The position numbers and the translations under genes are program-made. A DNA stretch of 64,000 nucleotides from Streptococcus ovis DSM 16829. GTDB taxonomy: Bacteria; Bacillota; Bacilli; Lactobacillales; Streptococcaceae. Positions 45,356-54,381 of the stretch are shown in pieces (positions within the stretch are counted from its first letter, which is position 1; every line of letters begins with the position of its first letter). The notes under the pieces were generated by a model, which saw only the letters and a program-made list of their open reading frames with translations, ran no database searches and was not told the DNA's origin. The stretch lies in assembly GCF_000380125.1 (NCBI RefSeq), contig NZ_KB904564.1, positions 1-64,000 on the forward strand, in the 5' to 3' direction.

Positions 45356-46218
45356 TGTCGACAAGTATTCTTTTAGAAAACCTACAGATTACAACCAAAA
45401 AGGGCAAGGAAATCAAGACCTTGGTTGAAGACGTGACCCTGAAAGTCCCTAAAGGAAAGGTATTAGGGCTGGTGGGAGAGTCAGGAAGCGGAAAGAGCTT
45501 GACGGTCAAGTCCATTATGGGGATTCAGCCCAAAGAAGTATCTGTTAGCTACGACCGTCTGGAGTTTGAAGAAAAAAAAGTCGTGACAGGGGAAGCTCTT
45601 CCGATTGCCATGATTTTCCAAGATCCGATGACGTCTCTCAATCCTTTGCGGAAAATTGGCTATCATTTGGAAGAAATTATCAAGCGTTTTACTCCTCAGT
45701 TGACAGCTACAGAACGGCAAGAGAAGATGGTGGATATGCTATCAAAGGTGGGCATTCCTCAGCCAGAACAGCGCCTGAATCAGTACCCTTTTGAATTTTC
45801 AGGAGGTATGAGGCAACGGATATTGATTGCTATGGCCTTGTTGGCAGAACCTCGTGTCCTCATTGCAGATGAGCCAACGACAGCTCTTGATGTGACCATT
45901 CAAGCCCAAATTCTGGCGCTTATTAAGGAATTGCAGGAGAGTCTGGGTCTGACGGTAGTGATTGTCAGTCATGATTTTGGAGTTATTGCAGGATTATGTG
46001 ATGAAGTAAAAGTCATGCGGGCAGGGCAAGTGGTCGAAGAAGGAACCGTTGAAGATATTTTTGACAACCCACTTCACCCATATACCCAAGAACTCCTTCA
46101 AGCAGCTCGTTTAGAAGGGCAAAATGCAGAGGTTGCAACGTCTGAAAGAATTGTACAGGAAGGGAAGTTAGTCCCTGTATCAGACACCCATTTTGTACGG
46201 AAAGGAGGCAAACTATGA
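45355..46218 (+). CDS. ABC transporter ATPase (DppD/OppD type)
   Basis: A 287-residue ATPase. Walker A GESGSGKS, Q-loop MIFQDPMTSLNP, signature FSGGMRQRI, Walker B VLIADEPTTALD and H-loop VIVSHDF are all present. The C-terminal LHPYTQELL region is typical of oligopeptide-type ATPases. It drives uptake with the partner ATPase encoded next. Overlaps neighbours by 1 and 4 bases. Confidence 0.94.
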   Translation: MSTSILLENLQITTKKGKEIKTLVEDVTLKVPKGKVLGLVGESGSGKSLTVKSIMGIQPKEVSVSYDRLEFEEKKVVTGEALPIAMIFQDPMTSLNPLRKIGYHLEEIIKRFTPQLTATERQEKMVDMLSKVGIPQPEQRLNQYPFEFSGGMRQRILIAMALLAEPRVLIADEPTTALDVTIQAQILALIKELQESLGLTVVIVSHDFGVIAGLCDEVKVMRAGQVVEEGTVEDIFDNPLHPYTQELLQAARLEGQNAEVATSERIVQEGKLVPVSDTHFVRKGGKL

Positions 46219-47093
46219 GGAAAGAAGCACTGATCAGCATTCAGAATGTCAAGAAGGTGTATCGGAAGAAAAATATTCTCGGTCAAGAAAGTCAGCAGAT
46301 AGCCGTTAATGGTGTGGATTTAACCTTATATAAGGGAGAAACGCTTGGGTTGGTGGGTGAATCTGGCAGCGGAAAATCTACGCTTTCCAAGTTGATTTTG
46401 GGATTGGAAGAGCCGACAGAGGGTCAAATTAACTACGTGGGACTGACGCAAGAAGATTTAGACAATCAGGCTCTGCAAATCATCTATCAGGATCCTTTTT
46501 CAGCTCTCAATCCTCATCTTTCTGCCTTGGAATTGGTCAAGGAACCTCTTTATCGTTTGCCAAATGAGGAAGCTGACACATTAGCGCGAACAGTATTAGA
46601 CCGAGTTGGTATCCATGAAGAAGATATAAACAAACGTCCTAAATCTTTTAGTGGTGGACAACGACAGCGGATTGGAATTGCGCGTGCGGTAGTCAGTCGG
46701 CCTCAGTTTATTGTATGTGATGAACCGACTTCCGCCCTTGATGTGTCGATTCAAGCCCAGATTTTACAACTGTTGGCTGAATTACAAGAAGAATTTCATC
46801 TGTCCTATCTCTTTATTTCCCATGATTTGACAGTAGTTCGGCATTTTGCTCAACGGATAGCAGTCTTGTACAAGGGAGCCTTGGTGGAGTTGGCGCCAGC
46901 TGAGAACTTGTTTGCCAATCCGCAACATCCTTACACTCGCTACCTTCTCTCAGCTAATCTTCCCTTGTCTCCTCAACTGGCACGAGAACAACTGAGTCAA
47001 GTATCTAGTCAGGTACAAAACTTTGAATTGACTGAAGCATTTGACTGGGTCGAAATCGAACCGGAACATTTTGTGAGAATAAACAAAAACTAG
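46215..47093 (+). CDS. ABC transporter ATPase (DppF/OppF type)
   Basis: A 292-residue ATPase. Walker A GESGSGKST, Q-loop IIYQDPFSALNP, signature FSGGQRQRIGIARA, Walker B FIVCDEPTSALD and H-loop FISHDLTVV. Last gene of the operon, closed by a terminator at 47088. Confidence 0.94.
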   Translation: MRKEALISIQNVKKVYRKKNILGQESQQIAVNGVDLTLYKGETLGLVGESGSGKSTLSKLILGLEEPTEGQINYVGLTQEDLDNQALQIIYQDPFSALNPHLSALELVKEPLYRLPNEEADTLARTVLDRVGIHEEDINKRPKSFSGGQRQRIGIARAVVSRPQFIVCDEPTSALDVSIQAQILQLLAELQEEFHLSYLFISHDLTVVRHFAQRIAVLYKGALVELAPAENLFANPQHPYTRYLLSANLPLSPQLAREQLSQVSSQVQNFELTEAFDWVEIEPEHFVRINKN

Positions 47094-47118
47094 ATTCCAA
47101 ATGGTGTCTAGTTTTTTT
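47088..47118 (+). terminator. Terminator of peptide ABC operon
   Basis: AACTAGA/TCTAGTT stem followed by a run of T residues, overlapping the end of the last gene. Confidence 0.85.
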
Positions 47119-47144
47119 CTATTAAAAATTCTTTATCCCCTCTT

Positions 47145-47190
47145 AAATTTTATATATTAGACAGAGAATTATTCTCATGATAAGATAATA
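47145..47190 (+). promoter_or_regulatory. Shared promoter/leader module, copy 2
   Basis: TTTTATATATTAGACAGAG followed by a short spacer and TGATAAGATAA. Nearly identical layout to the modules at 41836 and 48011. Confidence 0.6.
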
Positions 47191-47215
47191 AAAAACGAGG
47201 AGAGGAGTACCAGAT

Positions 47216-47905
47216 ATGGCAAAGGTGATTGTTGGAATTACAGGAAATGAGAAGGAAATGCCAGCTATGTCTGGTATCAAATATGTCGCTATAGCGCGTG
47301 ATTTGTCTGAAGCTGTCAAAGAAGCAGGTGGCTTACCGATTGTGATTCCGATTGGTCAACCAGAATTAGCTAAAGACTATATTGACATGATTGACAAATT
47401 GGTCCTCTCAGGCGGACAACATGTGGATCCACGCTTTTATGGTGAGGAAAAAGAGATTGATAGTGATGATTACCTCTTAGCGCGTGATGAGTTTGAATTG
47501 GCACTGATTCGCGAAGCCTTGAAGCAAGGAAAACCAATTTTTGCCGTTTGTCGTGGGATGCAATTGCTCAATGTAGCTCTGGGTGGAACTTTGCAACAAT
47601 CTATCGACAATCATTGGCAGGAAGAGGTTGAAGGAACTTCTCACTCTTTACAAATCCGTCCTCACAGCCGTGTCAGCAAACTCTTCCAAGAAGGGACGTC
47701 TATTAACTCCCTTCATCGTCAACGGATTAAAGACTTGGCACCAGGCTTGGTCGCAACGGCTCTCGATCCCCGAGATGGGACGATTGAAGCCTATGAAAGT
47801 CAAGCTGGACATTCTCTCCTAGGAATCCAATGGCACCCAGAATTTTTAATTCGGAAATGCGAAAGTAATCGGAGATTGTTCCGCTACCTTGTTCATCAGT
47901 TGTAA
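47216..47905 (+). CDS. Class I glutamine amidotransferase-like hydrolase
   Basis: A 229-residue protein of the gamma-glutamyl-GABA hydrolase (PuuD-like) family. Nucleophile cysteine in FAVCRGMQLLNVALGG, histidine and glutamate in LGIQWHPEF, and the oxyanion region LVLSGGQHVDPRFYGEE. The family cleaves gamma-glutamyl amide bonds. It lies between the peptide transporter and the methionine transporter and shares the promoter module with both; handling of gamma-glutamyl peptides is a guess. Monocistronic with its own terminator. Confidence 0.88.
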   Translation: MAKVIVGITGNEKEMPAMSGIKYVAIARDLSEAVKEAGGLPIVIPIGQPELAKDYIDMIDKLVLSGGQHVDPRFYGEEKEIDSDDYLLARDEFELALIREALKQGKPIFAVCRGMQLLNVALGGTLQQSIDNHWQEEVEGTSHSLQIRPHSRVSKLFQEGTSINSLHRQRIKDLAPGLVATALDPRDGTIEAYESQAGHSLLGIQWHPEFLIRKCESNRRLFRYLVHQL

Positions 47906-47913
47906 CAGGAAAT

Positions 47914-47942
47914 CCTATTCATTACAATGAATAGGTATTTTT
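47914..47942 (+). terminator. Terminator of amidotransferase gene
   Basis: Perfect 10-bp stem CCTATTCATT/AATGAATAGG with a two-base loop, followed by tatttttg. Confidence 0.88.
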
Positions 47943-47953
47943 GTGACCTTGGA

Positions 47954-47970
47954 TATAGTTAAAAACTATA
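47954..47970 (+). promoter_or_regulatory. Met-box (MetR/MtaR-type site) upstream of metQ
   Basis: TATAGTTAAAAACTATA is a perfect palindrome around AAA and equals the streptococcal Met-box pattern TATAGTTTNAAACTATA in both arms. It is centred about 70 bases before the predicted metQ start point, a normal place for a LysR-type activator. Confidence 0.85.
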
Positions 47971-48010
47971 TCTTTTACAAAAAGGCTATAAATAATTTTA
48001 AAGTCCCACT

Positions 48011-48058
48011 TAAAAATTCTATACTAGGCAGATGGCATTCCTTATGATAAGATAAGAA
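48011..48058 (+). promoter_or_regulatory. Shared promoter/leader module, copy 3
   Basis: TAAAAATTC, TATACT (-10, 48020-48025), AGGCAGATG and TGATAAGATAA, matching modules at 41836 and 47145. Promoter of metQ. Confidence 0.6.
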
Positions 48059-48108
48059 CAGTTAGATGAACAGGGAATGAGATATTTCCTGACAAAAGGA
48101 GACTTATT

Positions 48109-48972
48109 ATGAAATTTAAAAAATGGTTTGGTTTAGCAACAGTTGCAGCCGTGTCAGTGGTTGCTTTAGCAGCTTGTGGAGGCGGTTCAAAATCTGCTTC
48201 TACTTCTAAAGAAGATGCCAATACAATCAAGGTTGGTGTAATGAGCTTGAGTACATCAGAGGAAGCACGCTGGGACAAGGTTCAAGAACTCTTGGGTGAT
48301 GAAGTGAAATTGGAGTTTACTCAATTTACAGATTACTCACAGCCTAACCGTGCAGTTGTCGAAGGTGAAGTCGATATCAACGCTTTCCAACATTACAATT
48401 TCTTGAACAACTGGAATGAAGAAAACGGTGAAGAATTGGTAGCTATTGCAGATACCTATATCGCACCAATCCGTCTTTACTCTGGTACAGAAGGTGGAAA
48501 AAACAAATATAAATCGGTAGATGAGATTCCAAATGGTGCTGAAATTGCTGTACCAAATGACCCAACAAATGAAAGCCGTGCCCTGTACTTGCTTCAATCA
48601 GCTGGTTTGATTAAATTGGATGTATCTGGTGAAGAATTGGCAACGATTGTCAATATCAAAGAAAATCCTAAAAAATTAACCATTACAGAATTGGATGCCA
48701 GCCAAACAGCAAGTTCTCTTGAGTCGGTAGCAGCAGCAGTTGTCAACAATACATTCGTGATTGAATCTGGTTTGGATTACAAAAATGCCCTATACAAAGA
48801 GCAAAAAGACGAAAACTCTGCTCAATGGTACAACTTAATTGCAGCAAAACCAGATTGGGAAAAATCTGACAAAGCAGCAGCAATCAAGAAAATTGTCAAA
48901 GCTTACCAGACAGATGATGTGAAAAAAATTATCGAAGAAACTTCAGATGGTATGGATGAGCCAGTTTGGTAA
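48109..48972 (+). CDS. metQ: Methionine-binding lipoprotein MetQ
   Basis: A 287-residue NlpA-family lipoprotein with lipobox ALAAC and lipidated C23. Family landmarks are VEGEVDINAFQHYNFLNNWN, IAPIRLYS and IAVPNDPTNESRALYLLQSAGLI. It binds methionine and delivers it to MetNI. The upstream Met-box and the downstream metN/metI genes support the assignment. AAGGAG precedes the ATG. Confidence 0.94.
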   Translation: MKFKKWFGLATVAAVSVVALAACGGGSKSASTSKEDANTIKVGVMSLSTSEEARWDKVQELLGDEVKLEFTQFTDYSQPNRAVVEGEVDINAFQHYNFLNNWNEENGEELVAIADTYIAPIRLYSGTEGGKNKYKSVDEIPNGAEIAVPNDPTNESRALYLLQSAGLIKLDVSGEELATIVNIKENPKKLTITELDASQTASSLESVAAAVVNNTFVIESGLDYKNALYKEQKDENSAQWYNLIAAKPDWEKSDKAAAIKKIVKAYQTDDVKKIIEETSDGMDEPVW

Positions 48973-48985
48973 AAAGGAAGAAGAT

Positions 48986-49009
48986 GAGGCGTGTGCGAGC
49001 ATACGCCTC
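48986..49009 (+). terminator. Intercistronic hairpin after metQ
   Basis: GAGGCGT/ACGCCTC stem followed only by ctttgcctta, so termination is probably partial. It would raise metQ over the downstream genes. Confidence 0.55.
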
Positions 49010-49035
49010 CTTTGCCTTATTTAAAGGAGTAGAAA

Positions 49036-50421
49036 ATGGAAGCACAAGCACGATTGGAAAAACAAAAAAAGTTTGAAACGGACAAGACCATTCAGTCTTA
49101 TTTTGAAGAGTTAAAGGTCCTAATTACTAAGAAGTCTATCTTTGCACAACAAATTGGCCTGTTAGAAGTTGCGACATATTTGAAGGATTTATTTGAAAAA
49201 GCAGGAGCGTCTGTGGTGCTTGATGATAGTTTTGCAGCTCCCTTTGTCATGGCGAAGTTTGCCAGCCCAAATCCAAATGCCAAGACTATTATTTTTTATA
49301 ATCATTATGATACGGTACCAGCTGATGGCGACCAGATTTGGACGGATCAGCCCTTTGAAGTCAGCGTTCGTGATGGTCACTTGTATGGGCGTGGAGTAGA
49401 TGATGACAAGGGACATATCATCGCTCGCTTGACAGCTGTTCAGAAGTATTTGGAAAAGCATGATGCTCTACCTGTTCATATCCTCTTTATCATGGAGGGA
49501 GCTGAGGAGTCGGCTTCCGTAGATTTGGAAAAATACCTTGTCAAGTATCAAAAGGAATTGGCTGGCGCAGACCTCTTGATTTGGGAGCAAGGCATCCGCA
49601 ATATTAAGGATGAGTTGGAGATTTCAGGGGGAAACAAGGGAATTGTGACCTTTGATGTGCGGGTGAAAAGTGCCGATTTGGATATCCATTCCTCTTATGG
49701 AGGGGTGGTAGATTCGGCTTCGTGGTATTTGCTCAATGCCCTCCAGTCCATGCGGGCGACAGATGGCCGTATCTTGGTGGATGGCATTTATGAAAAAGTG
49801 ATGGCGCCAAATGAACGGGAATTAGCCTTGGTAGAAGAGTTTGCCTTGGCTAGTCCTCAAACGGTGAAAGAGATTTATGGTTTGACCCTACCAACCTTGG
49901 TAGAAGAACGTAGAGAATTTTTGAAACGTCTATACTTTGAACCATCTATGACCATTGAAGGCTTGTCTACTGGTTATCTGGGACAAGGGGTCAAGACAAT
50001 TGTTCCTGCAGAAGCTAGTGCTAAGATGGAAGTCCGCTTAGTGCCGGGACTCGAGCCACAGTATGTGCTGGACAAGATTCGCCAACATTTGATAAAATAT
50101 GGTTTTGAGAAGGTGGATGTTATTTATACGTTGGGGGAAATGAGTTATCGGAGTGATATGTCAGCTCCAGCTATCCAGCGTCTGATTGAAGTGGCAAAAC
50201 AACACACACCAGAAGGCGTAGCAGTGCTTCCAACGTCACCGGGTACAGGACCAATGCACACGGTCTTTCATGCCTTGCAAGTGCCGATTGCGGCCGTTGG
50301 CATGGGCAATCCCAATAGCCATGACCATGCAGGGGATGAAAATGTTCGCATTGAAGATTATGTCCATCATATCGAATTAGTAGAGGAGTTTATTGCAACC
50401 TATGAAGAAAGAAATGATTAA
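49036..50421 (+). CDS. M20 family metallopeptidase
   Basis: A 461-residue M20/M25/M40 dipeptidase-like enzyme. Metal ligands are seen in [20 protein letters not shown] and MEGAEESAS (catalytic Glu-Glu), and a late histidine region in [15 protein letters not shown]. It removes amino acids from small peptides. In pneumococci the same gene sits between metQ and metN, so it probably releases methionine or a relative from peptides, but the substrate is not proven. AAGGAG precedes the ATG. Confidence 0.9.
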   Translation: MEAQARLEKQKKFETDKTIQSYFEELKVLITKKSIFAQQIGLLEVATYLKDLFEKAGASVVLDDSFAAPFVMAKFASPNPNAKTIIFYNHYDTVPADGDQIWTDQPFEVSVRDGHLYGRGVDDDKGHIIARLTAVQKYLEKHDALPVHILFIMEGAEESASVDLEKYLVKYQKELAGADLLIWEQGIRNIKDELEISGGNKGIVTFDVRVKSADLDIHSSYGGVVDSASWYLLNALQSMRATDGRILVDGIYEKVMAPNERELALVEEFALASPQTVKEIYGLTLPTLVEERREFLKRLYFEPSMTIEGLSTGYLGQGVKTIVPAEASAKMEVRLVPGLEPQYVLDKIRQHLIKYGFEKVDVIYTLGEMSYRSDMSAPAIQRLIEVAKQHTPEGVAVLPTSPGTGPMHTVFHALQVPIAAVGMGNPNSHDHAGDENVRIEDYVHHIELVEEFIATYEERND

Positions 50422-51463
50422 ATTAGACCACATTGACGTGACCTTCCGTCAGAAAAAACGCGTCATTGAAGCGGTCAAGGATGTGACGATTCACATCAAC
50501 CAAGGTGATATTTACGGGATTGTAGGCTACTCAGGTGCGGGGAAATCCACTCTGGTACGGGTCATCAATCTCTTACAGGTCCCGTCAGCAGGAAAAATCA
50601 CCATTGATGAGGATGTGATTTTTGACGGAAACGTTACATTAAATGCAGCAGAGCTACGGCAAAAACGTCGGGATATTGGGATGATTTTCCAGCATTTCAA
50701 TCTGATGGCGCAATCTACGGCCGCTGAAAATGTGGCTTTTGCTCTGAAGCATTCTGGGCTTTCCAAGGAAGAAAAGAAAGAAAAAGTCGCTAAATTGTTG
50801 GAATTGGTTGGCCTGTCTGACCGTGCGGACAACTATCCGTCCCAATTATCTGGTGGACAGAAGCAGCGGGTTGCCATTGCGCGTGCCTTGGCGAATGACC
50901 CTAAAATCTTGATTTCAGATGAAGCGACCTCTGCCCTTGATCCGAAAACAACGAAACAAATCTTAGCCTTGTTACAGGAATTGAACCAAAAATTGGGACT
51001 GACTATTGTCCTCATTACCCATGAAATGCAAATTGTCAAAGACATTGCCAACCGTGTAGCCGTTATGCAAAATGGTCGCCTGATTGAAGAAGGGTCTGTC
51101 CTTGAGATTTTTTCCCACCCAAAAGAAGCCTTGACACAGGATTTCATCAGTACAGCAACAGGAATTGATGAAGCCATGGTCAAGATTGAAAAGCAGGATG
51201 TGGTGCGTGAGCTACAAGTAGGTGAAAAGTTGGTACAGCTGAAATATGCAGGCCATGCGACAGATGAGCCACTTTTGAACCAACTCTACCGTGATTATCA
51301 AGTGACAGCTAATATTCTTTATGCGAATATCGAAATTTTAGACAATACACCAGTCGGTGAAATGGTTGTTATCTTGTCAGGGGTGACGGAAAATGTCCAA
51401 GAAGCCTTGACGAGCATCCAGCAACAAAATGTTGAAGTGACTATCTTGAAGGAAGGAAATTAA
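50402..51463 (+). CDS. metN: Methionine ABC transporter ATPase MetN
   Basis: A 353-residue ATPase. Walker [10 protein letters not shown], signature [14 protein letters not shown], Walker [14 protein letters not shown] and H-loop LITHEM. A C-terminal NIL/C2 regulatory domain (about 270-350) binds methionine and gives trans-inhibition in the family. The ATG at 50402 is chosen by comparison with streptococcal MetN; a TTG three codons earlier is closer to GAGGAG and is possible. Overlaps the peptidase gene. Confidence 0.94.
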   Translation: MKKEMIKLDHIDVTFRQKKRVIEAVKDVTIHINQGDIYGIVGYSGAGKSTLVRVINLLQVPSAGKITIDEDVIFDGNVTLNAAELRQKRRDIGMIFQHFNLMAQSTAAENVAFALKHSGLSKEEKKEKVAKLLELVGLSDRADNYPSQLSGGQKQRVAIARALANDPKILISDEATSALDPKTTKQILALLQELNQKLGLTIVLITHEMQIVKDIANRVAVMQNGRLIEEGSVLEIFSHPKEALTQDFISTATGIDEAMVKIEKQDVVRELQVGEKLVQLKYAGHATDEPLLNQLYRDYQVTANILYANIEILDNTPVGEMVVILSGVTENVQEALTSIQQQNVEVTILKEGN

Positions 51464-52168
51464 ATGATAACAAGTATCTTAGAATTTATTCAGACAAATT
51501 TTCCTGACATCTATAAGATTGGTTGGGATGGCCAGACAGGTTGGTGGACAGCGACCTACCTTACTTTTTATATGACCTTTGCCTCCTTTGCAGTTGGGGG
51601 TGTAATGGGTTTGATTACAGGTCTTGCTCTCGTTTTGACGGGTCCTGGTGGTGTCAAAGAAAATAAGGTAATTTTCTGGATTTTAGACACTATTTCTTCT
51701 ATTTTCCGTGCCATTCCCTTTATTATCTTGTTGGGAATTATTTCACCTGTGACCAAAATGATTGTGGGGACTACGATTGGCCCCAATGCCGCGCTAGTAG
51801 CGTTGGCACTCTCAGTCTTTCCATTCTACGCCCGTCAAATCCAAGTAGTCTTGTCAGAGTTGGATGGTGGCGTGATTGAAGCGGCCGAAGCCTCAGGCGC
51901 GACTTTCTGGGACATTGTCTTTGTCTACCTAAGAGAAGGTTTACCAGATATTATCCGCGTAACGACCTTTGCCCTCGTATCGCTCGTCGGTTACACAGCG
52001 ATGGCCGGTGCGATTGGTTCAGGCGGACTGGGGCAAGTCGCCCTTGTCTATGGACACCAACGCTGGAACTACGATGTAACCTTCCTTGCCACTATCTTAA
52101 TCCTCCTCATGATTTTCATCATCCAATTTATCGGAGATTACTTGTCACGGAAACTTAGTCATAAATAA
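51464..52168 (+). CDS. metI: Methionine ABC transporter permease MetI
   Basis: A 234-residue permease with five or six hydrophobic segments and an EAA loop (LDGGVIEAAEASGATFWDIVFVYLREGLPD). The name metP is used for this gene in some streptococci. It starts directly after the metN stop and ends the operon before a strong terminator. Confidence 0.93.
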   Translation: MITSILEFIQTNFPDIYKIGWDGQTGWWTATYLTFYMTFASFAVGGVMGLITGLALVLTGPGGVKENKVIFWILDTISSIFRAIPFIILLGIISPVTKMIVGTTIGPNAALVALALSVFPFYARQIQVVLSELDGGVIEAAEASGATFWDIVFVYLREGLPDIIRVTTFALVSLVGYTAMAGAIGSGGLGQVALVYGHQRWNYDVTFLATILILLMIFIIQFIGDYLSRKLSHK

Positions 52169-52173
52169 GCTAG

Positions 52174-52206
52174 AAAATATGTAGTTAACCAACTACATAT
52201 TTTTAT
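52174..52206 (+). terminator. Terminator of met operon
   Basis: AAATATGTAGTT/AACTACATATTT with a four-base loop and flanking T residues. Confidence 0.9.
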
Positions 52207-52255
52207 TTGGTTCGTTTTTTATTTTTAGCCCAAAAAAAGTTGAAACAAAACAATA

Positions 52256-52270
52256 TTGAAAGCGCATACT
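52256..52270 (+). promoter_or_regulatory. cre site over PTS operon promoter
   Basis: ttgaaagcgcatact fits WTGNAANCGNWNNCW at every fixed position. Its first six bases are also the -35 box TTGAAA; TATAAT is at 52280-52285. CcpA binding would block the promoter. Confidence 0.75.
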
Positions 52271-52310
52271 AAAATGAAATATAATAATATTGCGGAAAGG
52301 AGGGAAATTC

Positions 52311-52751
52311 TTGTTGAGGGAATTTATAAAAAAAGAATATATTCAGTTTGATGTGGATGCAGTTGATTTTATAGATGCAATTCGAATAGCAACTCGTCCT
52401 TTACTGGAGGATGGAGCGATTACTCAAGAATACATTGAGGAAATTATTCGTATTTATAAATCAACAGGTCCATATATTGTTATTACAAAAAATATTGCGA
52501 TGCCTCATGCTCCATCTTCAAAAGGTGCATTACGTCTGGCGTTAGGGTTTACTAGACTAAAAACACCAGTGATATCAGGAAATGAACATAATGATCCTGT
52601 ATTGATTTTATTTAGTTTAAGTGCTCCAGATAGTGAATCTCATTTAGAGATGTTATCACATTTAGTAGAGGTATTGAGTGATGATAAATCCAAACAGTTA
52701 TTGTTAGATACTCACGATTCGGATCAAATTATTCAAATTTTAAATAAATAA
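52311..52751 (+). CDS. PTS EIIA, fructose/mannitol-like
   Basis: A 146-residue IIA domain with H66 in NIAMPHAPSSKGALRLALGF as the phosphorylated histidine. It accepts phosphate from HPr and passes it to the IIB encoded next. The start is placed at the TTG after AAAGGAGGG; the second TTG (52314) is equally possible, and an earlier TTG at 52290 lies before the ribosome site. First gene of the operon. Confidence 0.87.
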   Translation: MLREFIKKEYIQFDVDAVDFIDAIRIATRPLLEDGAITQEYIEEIIRIYKSTGPYIVITKNIAMPHAPSSKGALRLALGFTRLKTPVISGNEHNDPVLILFSLSAPDSESHLEMLSHLVEVLSDDKSKQLLLDTHDSDQIIQILNK

Positions 52752-52766
52752 AAAGGAGTTTAGCTT

Positions 52767-53039
52767 ATGCATAAAGCGCTAGTTGCCTGCCGAGCAGGTG
52801 TCGGATCCAGTTTGATGTTGAAAATTAAGGTACAAGAAGTTGTCAGAGAAAATGGATGGGATATCCAGATTGAACATTCATCATTAGATGGAGTGCCAGG
52901 ATTTGACGGTGATATTTTGGTAACATTAGTGGATGTTGCTGAAGAACTGGTTGAAAAAGGTATTCCACAAAAGGTTGTGGGAATTACAAATATTGTAGAT
53001 AAAGAAGAAATCAAATCAAAATTAGAAGCAGTGCTCTAA
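52767..53039 (+). CDS. PTS EIIB, ascorbate/galactitol type
   Basis: A 90-residue IIB protein with the phosphocysteine C8 in ALVACRAGVGSSLML. The CxxGxGSS loop matches UlaB/SgaB proteins. AAGGAG precedes the ATG. It works with the UlaA-like IIC downstream. Confidence 0.9.
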   Translation: MHKALVACRAGVGSSLMLKIKVQEVVRENGWDIQIEHSSLDGVPGFDGDILVTLVDVAEELVEKGIPQKVVGITNIVDKEEIKSKLEAVL

Positions 53040-53057
53040 TGATAAAAGGAGAAAAAA

Positions 53058-54317
53058 ATGAAATTTATTATTAGTTTATTAAGTACACCTGCAGTTCTCT
53101 TAGGGTTGGTTGCATTTGTTGGTCTAGTTGCACAGAAAAAGTCTCGTGTTGATGTACTGACAGGCACTTTCAAAACAATCATTGGCTTTCTAGTATTCAG
53201 CGCAGGTGGATCAATTATGACAGGAGCATTACAAAATTTTAATGCAATGTTCCAATCTGGTTTTAATATCCAAGGTGTTATTGCTTCACCAGAAGCTGCA
53301 ACAGCCCTCGCACAAACAGAATATGCCCTAGTTACGTCTTCGACCTTAATCTTGGGTTTTGTTATGAATTTGGTCATAGCTCGTATCACTCCCTTTAAAA
53401 ATATCTTTTTTACAACAGGACATAGTCTATTCTTTGCCTGTGTACTATCGCTCATTTTAAAAGCTCATGGTTTATCTGATGTAGTAGCGATTCTTGTGGG
53501 AGGTACACTCCTTGGTTTTATGTCAGCCTTCTTGCCAGAATTATGTCAACCATTTATGAGAAAAATTACGGGTGGAGATACTACAGCTATCGGTCACTTT
53601 AATATGATTGGCTATTCTTTAGCTGGTTACATTGGAAAACTCTTTAGTAAACACCAAGAAGAAAGCACTGAAAAAATCAACTTTCCAAAATGGTTGTCTT
53701 TCTTTAGAGATTTCTTGATGGGAGTATCAGTGATTATGCTGGTTCTATTCTATGTATCAGCATTAGCAGCAGGTAAAGAGATGGTGCAAGAAATGGCTGG
53801 CAGTCAACACTGGTTGGTTTATCCACTCATTCAAGCTTTTACTTTTGCAGCAGGTATGTCTGTTTTGATGACAGGTGTACGGATGTTCTTGGCAGAAATT
53901 ACAGCAGCGTTTGTATCTATCTCTGAAAAATTCATTCCAAATTCTCGTCCAGCGCTTGATGTCCCTACGGTCTTTCCATTTGCTCCTACCGCAGTAATTG
54001 TTGGGTTCTTATCAGCATATGCTGCGGGACTTCTAGCTGTAGTAGTTATGGTGGCTTTAAAGTTCCCAGTAATTATTATCCCTGCAGCACATATCTGTTT
54101 CTTCTCAGGTGGTACTGCAGCAGTATTTGGTAATTCTACTGGTGGTTGGCGTGGCGCAATTGCAGGTTCTTTTGTTGCAGGTTTACTATTAGCTTTTCTA
54201 CCAGTAGTACTTTATCCAGTATATGGAGGAATGGGAATTGAAGGATCAACTTTCCCGAATATTGACTATAATGTTATTGGTATACTGCTTGACAAGATTT
54301 TGGGTCTCTTCCATTAA
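53058..54317 (+). CDS. PTS EIIC, ascorbate (UlaA/SgaT) type
   Basis: A 419-residue membrane transporter with about ten hydrophobic segments. It looks like the UlaA/SgaT family (LLGLVAFVGLVAQKK, TFKTIIGFLVFSAGG, FFSGGTAAVFGNSTGGWRG). Known members take up L-ascorbate with phosphorylation, but the downstream enzymes are not those of the ula pathway, so the sugar here is probably different. Confidence 0.9.
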   Translation: MKFIISLLSTPAVLLGLVAFVGLVAQKKSRVDVLTGTFKTIIGFLVFSAGGSIMTGALQNFNAMFQSGFNIQGVIASPEAATALAQTEYALVTSSTLILGFVMNLVIARITPFKNIFFTTGHSLFFACVLSLILKAHGLSDVVAILVGGTLLGFMSAFLPELCQPFMRKITGGDTTAIGHFNMIGYSLAGYIGKLFSKHQEESTEKINFPKWLSFFRDFLMGVSVIMLVLFYVSALAAGKEMVQEMAGSQHWLVYPLIQAFTFAAGMSVLMTGVRMFLAEITAAFVSISEKFIPNSRPALDVPTVFPFAPTAVIVGFLSAYAAGLLAVVVMVALKFPVIIIPAAHICFFSGGTAAVFGNSTGGWRGAIAGSFVAGLLLAFLPVVLYPVYGGMGIEGSTFPNIDYNVIGILLDKILGLFH

Positions 54318-54320
54318 TAA

Positions 54321-54350
54321 ATAGCCTAGCTTTATTTGCTAGGCTATCTT
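54321..54350 (+). terminator. Internal hairpin between EIIC and lyase gene
   Basis: ATAGCCTAGC/GCTAGGCTAT perfect 10-bp stem, then cttttaac. The T-tract is short, so partial read-through is likely and downstream enzyme genes would be expressed less than the PTS. Confidence 0.65.
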
Positions 54351-54381
54351 TTAACAAAGTATAGTTTCAGAGGAGGAAAAG

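Noticed and set aside
52311-54317. A standard ascorbate (ula) utilisation operon
   Set aside because: Transporter parts fit, but none of the ula pathway enzymes is present.
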